A stretch of DNA of 34,638 nucleotides from Oscillospiraceae bacterium (GTDB lineage: Bacteria; Bacillota; Clostridia; Oscillospirales; Acutalibacteraceae). Position numbers and translations under genes: made by a program. Location: NCBI GenBank assembly GCA_009779495.1, contig WRED01000022.1, forward strand, positions 1 to 34,638. The letters are read 5' to 3'. Under the pieces are notes generated by a model. It saw only the letters and a program-made list of their open reading frames with translations, was not told the origin of the DNA and did no database searches. Positions 32,448 to 34,638 of the stretch are shown one piece after another; within the stretch, counting starts at the first letter, position 1; each line of letters starts with the position of its first letter.

Positions 32448-33772
32448 TGTTGTTTCCCGATTCTTGTAAACGCCGCGATAAAAAATCCGTCAGACTTTGT
32501 AACATGCGGCATCAGCGTCACAAACCCCTGTCCGCTGCCGTAATGCGGAACATCTTTGAGGACCGGCACGGCCTTAAAGTCCGGGTGTTCATTGAGAAAG
32601 CGTTCGCAGACATCCTCGTTTTCCGCCGGATTCAGTGTGCACGTCGAGTAGACCAGCCTGCCCCCGGTTTTCAGGTATTTCGCGGCTACACACAATATAA
32701 GATACTGCAAATCCGGCAGTTTGTCAATATCTTGTGGTGTTTTATAACGAATTTCCGGCTTTTTATCTATTACGCCGAACCCGGAGCACGGCACATCGCA
32801 CAAAATTCTGTCGGTTTTTTCGACGCTTTCGTCAAAACGGGCCGCGTCACGCACTTCCGCCCTGATGTTGCCTATCCCCAAACGCGCTGCGCCGCTTTCG
32901 ATCAGGCCGACCCTGTTTGCGTGCAGGTCGAACGCTTTGACAAACCCCTCGCCCCGCATCTCCTGCGCTATCGTAAAGGACTTTCCGCCCGGCGCGGCGC
33001 ATACGTCCATCACCGTTTCGCCCGGACAGGCGCCCAGCGCCATACAGCACAGCCCCGACGCAACATCCTGCACGTGGAAAAGCCCCTCCGAAAACGCGCG
33101 GAGCTTTTCCGCCGCGCCCAAGCTTTCCGCCAGCAGTACGTTTGGCAGAAGCTCGTACCGCGCCGTTTCCACGCCCTCCGCACGGAGACGCGCGGTTAAC
33201 TCCTGCGGCGTCGTTTTCAGCGTATTGACCCGCAGAGCCGATGCCCTTTGCTCCAAAGACGCGGCCATGATACCCTCGGCGTTTTCCGCGCCGTAAGCCT
33301 CGCTCCACATTTTTACAAGCCACTCCGGGCAGGAATATTTCACGCTGAGGAACGTTGTCTCACCGTTTTCCCGCTTTGGCAGGCGCGGCCCGTTTCGCGC
33401 CGCCTTGCGCAGCACCGCGTTCACAAGTCCCGCCGCGTAGGCGCTGTCCGCCCGCTTCACGAGTTTGACGCTTTCGTTCACGGCCGCGGACGCGGGTATT
33501 CTGTCCATAAAGAAAATCTGCGCGCAGCCCGCGCGCAAAGCCGTCAAAACCTCCGGGCGCAGCTTTTTAAGCGGCTGCGTAAGATACAGCGACAGGTTGT
33601 AGTCTATCGTCAGCCGCCGCTCTGTCGCCGTATACACAATCGCCGCCGCCAGTGCGCTGTCCTCTGCCGAAAGCGAAGCGCTTTTCAGCGCGCCGTCTAA
33701 AGCGAGGTTTGAATACGCGCCGTCACGCTCCATTTTCAGCAGGACCCCGAAAGCGGCCTCCCGCGCGTTCAC
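32444..33772 (-). CDS. rsmB: 16S rRNA (cytosine-967-C5)-methyltransferase RsmB
   Basis: Methylates C967 of 16S rRNA. A NusB-like N-terminal domain (about 1-140) is followed by a SAM-dependent domain with VMDVCAAPGGKS (near 254-265) and the catalytic Cys in CDVPCSGFG (near 329). The open frame extends 27 codons upstream into the previous gene. I place the start at the GTG at 33770-33772, which forms a GTGA overlap with the stop of the Zn_peptidase_2 gene and gives the usual NAREAAFGVLLKMERDGAYS start and a 442-residue protein. Confidence 0.95.
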   Translation of the reverse strand: MNAREAAFGVLLKMERDGAYSNLALDGALKSASLSAEDSALAAAIVYTATERRLTIDYNLSLYLTQPLKKLRPEVLTALRAGCAQIFFMDRIPASAAVNESVKLVKRADSAYAAGLVNAVLRKAARNGPRLPKRENGETTFLSVKYSCPEWLVKMWSEAYGAENAEGIMAASLEQRASALRVNTLKTTPQELTARLRAEGVETARYELLPNVLLAESLGAAEKLRAFSEGLFHVQDVASGLCCMALGACPGETVMDVCAAPGGKSFTIAQEMRGEGFVKAFDLHANRVGLIESGAARLGIGNIRAEVRDAARFDESVEKTDRILCDVPCSGFGVIDKKPEIRYKTPQDIDKLPDLQYLILCVAAKYLKTGGRLVYSTCTLNPAENEDVCERFLNEHPDFKAVPVLKDVPHYGSGQGFVTLMPHVTKSDGFFIAAFTRIGKQQ

Positions 33773-34470
33773 CGCCTTTTGCCCCTGTTGCTCAAGAGCA
33801 GAAGCCTGAGCAGGTTCGCGATTGACACCGCCAGCGCCGCGACATACGTCCACGCCGCCGCCGACAGCACCTTCTTCGCGCCGTCGTATTCGCCGCCCTG
33901 AAGCATGCCCGTTTCGTCGATCACCGCCAGAGCCCGTTTGCTTGCATTAAACTCCACCGGCAATGTCACAAGCTGGAACACGATCGCAAACAGGAAAAGC
34001 GCGATTCCAATATAAAACAGCATCCCGAAGCCCATGAATAGGCCCGCGATCGCCAGTGGAATCCCCATCATCGAGCCGATGTTGCTCACAGGCAAAATAG
34101 AATTGCGAACCTTGACCGGCGCATAGCTCTGTGCGTGCTGGGCCGCGTGACCGGCCTCGTGGCACGCGATGCCCACAGCCGCGACGGACGTCCCGGAAAA
34201 CACCGCGCCCGACAGCCGTATGACGTTCGAGCGCGGATCGTAGTGATCCGTCAGCCTGCCCGCCGCCCGCTCGATCCGCACGTTATTGATGCCGTAATGG
34301 TACAGCACCCTCATAGCGGCCTGCTCGCCCGTGAGTCCGCGCGAGTTGAGCACGGCGTCCATTTTTTTGTACGTGCGCTTCACGTGTATCTGCGCCCACA
34401 TCGCCAGCGCGAAAGCCGGCAGAACGAGCAACAGATAATAGATGTCGAGTCCGTAACCGTAATATGGCAT
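33769..34470 (-). CDS. Zn_peptidase_2 family membrane metalloprotease (YugP-like)
   Basis: A 233-residue membrane protein with the zinc motif HEAGH (104-108), an N-terminal membrane span (about 9-28), two or three more spans (about 132-170 and 205-225) and the family segment LPVEFNASKRALAVI. The function is not known; it is common in Firmicutes next to fmt and rsmB. AGGAGGA precedes the ATG at 34470. The open frame continues 47 codons upstream but crosses a heptamer repeat and has no ribosome-binding site, so I ignore it. The overlap with rsmB suggests coupling. Confidence 0.9.
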   Translation of the reverse strand: MPYYGYGLDIYYLLLVLPAFALAMWAQIHVKRTYKKMDAVLNSRGLTGEQAAMRVLYHYGINNVRIERAAGRLTDHYDPRSNVIRLSGAVFSGTSVAAVGIACHEAGHAAQHAQSYAPVKVRNSILPVSNIGSMMGIPLAIAGLFMGFGMLFYIGIALFLFAIVFQLVTLPVEFNASKRALAVIDETGMLQGGEYDGAKKVLSAAAWTYVAALAVSIANLLRLLLLSNRGKRR

Positions 34471-34484
34471 AGTCGTTCCTCCTG

Positions 34485-34519
34485 TTCTAGATGCTAGATT
34501 GTAGATGGTAGATAGTAGA
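34485..34519. repeat. Heptameric tandem repeat cluster before Zn_peptidase_2 gene
   Basis: Five 7-mers of the form TNNTAGA on the plus strand: TTCTAGA, TGCTAGA, TTGTAGA, TGGTAGA, TAGTAGA. They lie just upstream of the ribosome-binding site of the Zn_peptidase_2 gene. Units match, inverted and in order, the cluster at 8801-8835. In the remaining 34520-34638 I see no gene. Confidence 0.7.
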
Positions 34520-34638
34520 CCTCCTCGGAAACTAGCCGCGAGCGGATAAACGAGGATTTTTTTCGTCCCGCAAGTAAAAAAGCGCAGGAATAATTTGTTT
34601 ATTGCGAGCATTTTTTGCGCGGCAGGACGGAAAAAAGA

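Noticed and set aside
33773-33853. 27-codon N-terminal extension of rsmB
   Set aside because: It lies within the previous gene; the GTG at 33772 gives the family's usual N-terminus and a GTGA overlap.
34471-34611. 47-codon N-terminal extension of the Zn_peptidase_2 protein
   Set aside because: It runs through a heptamer repeat and has no ribosome-binding site, while AGGAGGA stands directly before the ATG at 34470.

Overview
The window is best read as chromosomal DNA from a spore-forming member of the Clostridia (Bacillota). The evidence is a 28-residue SpoVM-like peptide next to an rsmB-rlmN-prpC-prkC-rsgA run, a PASTA-domain serine/threonine kinase, tilS-hpt-ftsH in the usual Gram-positive order, a clostridial-type Zn_peptidase_2 protein and Shine-Dalgarno sites of the AGGAGG type. 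I cannot name a genus. Almost all genes lie on the minus strand, so transcription runs from high to low coordinates. The only well-supported plus-strand genes form a small island at about 26.3-27.3 kb (an XRE regulator, a 58-aa membrane peptide and spoVM).

Layout from the right-hand end, in the direction of transcription. (1) 34470-27367: Zn_peptidase_2, rsmB, rlmN, prpC, prkC and rsgA, with overlapping or closely spaced junctions, closed by a terminator shared with the convergent spoVM. (2) 27294-26290: spoVM, a 58-aa membrane peptide and an XRE regulator whose promoter, operator and opposing promoter are interleaved. (3) 25906-16565: a long co-directional series starting at a good sigma-A promoter: tmk, DUF2156 protein, Eis-like acetyltransferase, DJ-1/PfpI protein, 5-formyl-THF cyclo-ligase, mltG, U32 protease-family protein, a membrane protein, and two tandem M42 aminopeptidases. 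(4) 16545-8830: an aluminium-resistance/methionine gamma-lyase-type PLP enzyme followed by a partial myo-inositol catabolic cluster (iolB, iolD, iolE, iolA). This cluster is interrupted by a HIT-family fragment, by a broken DUF3788/zinc-ribbon gene and by palindromic repeats. (5) 8744-6529: two related BtrH/C39-like proteins. (6) 6535-1876: tilS, hpt, ftsH and a LiaF-like membrane protein. (7) 1875-13: a MITE-like inverted-repeat element and a sialidase-like beta-propeller protein that may be frameshifted at its 3' end.

The housekeeping parts are ordinary. The most interesting material is in the accessory and intergenic sequence: a three-copy family of nested palindromes (one copy inside the iol operon), two clusters of heptameric repeats at gene boundaries, a 30-bp sequence shared between a gene fragment and the tmk 3' end, the interleaved XRE promoter/operator region, and two genes below the 60-aa length usually used for ORF calling. 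I saw no rRNA or tRNA gene, CRISPR array, intact transposase or phage gene. I did not find a convincing multi-gene new system; the candidate nearest to that is the XRE-controlled divergent locus at 26.1-26.7 kb.
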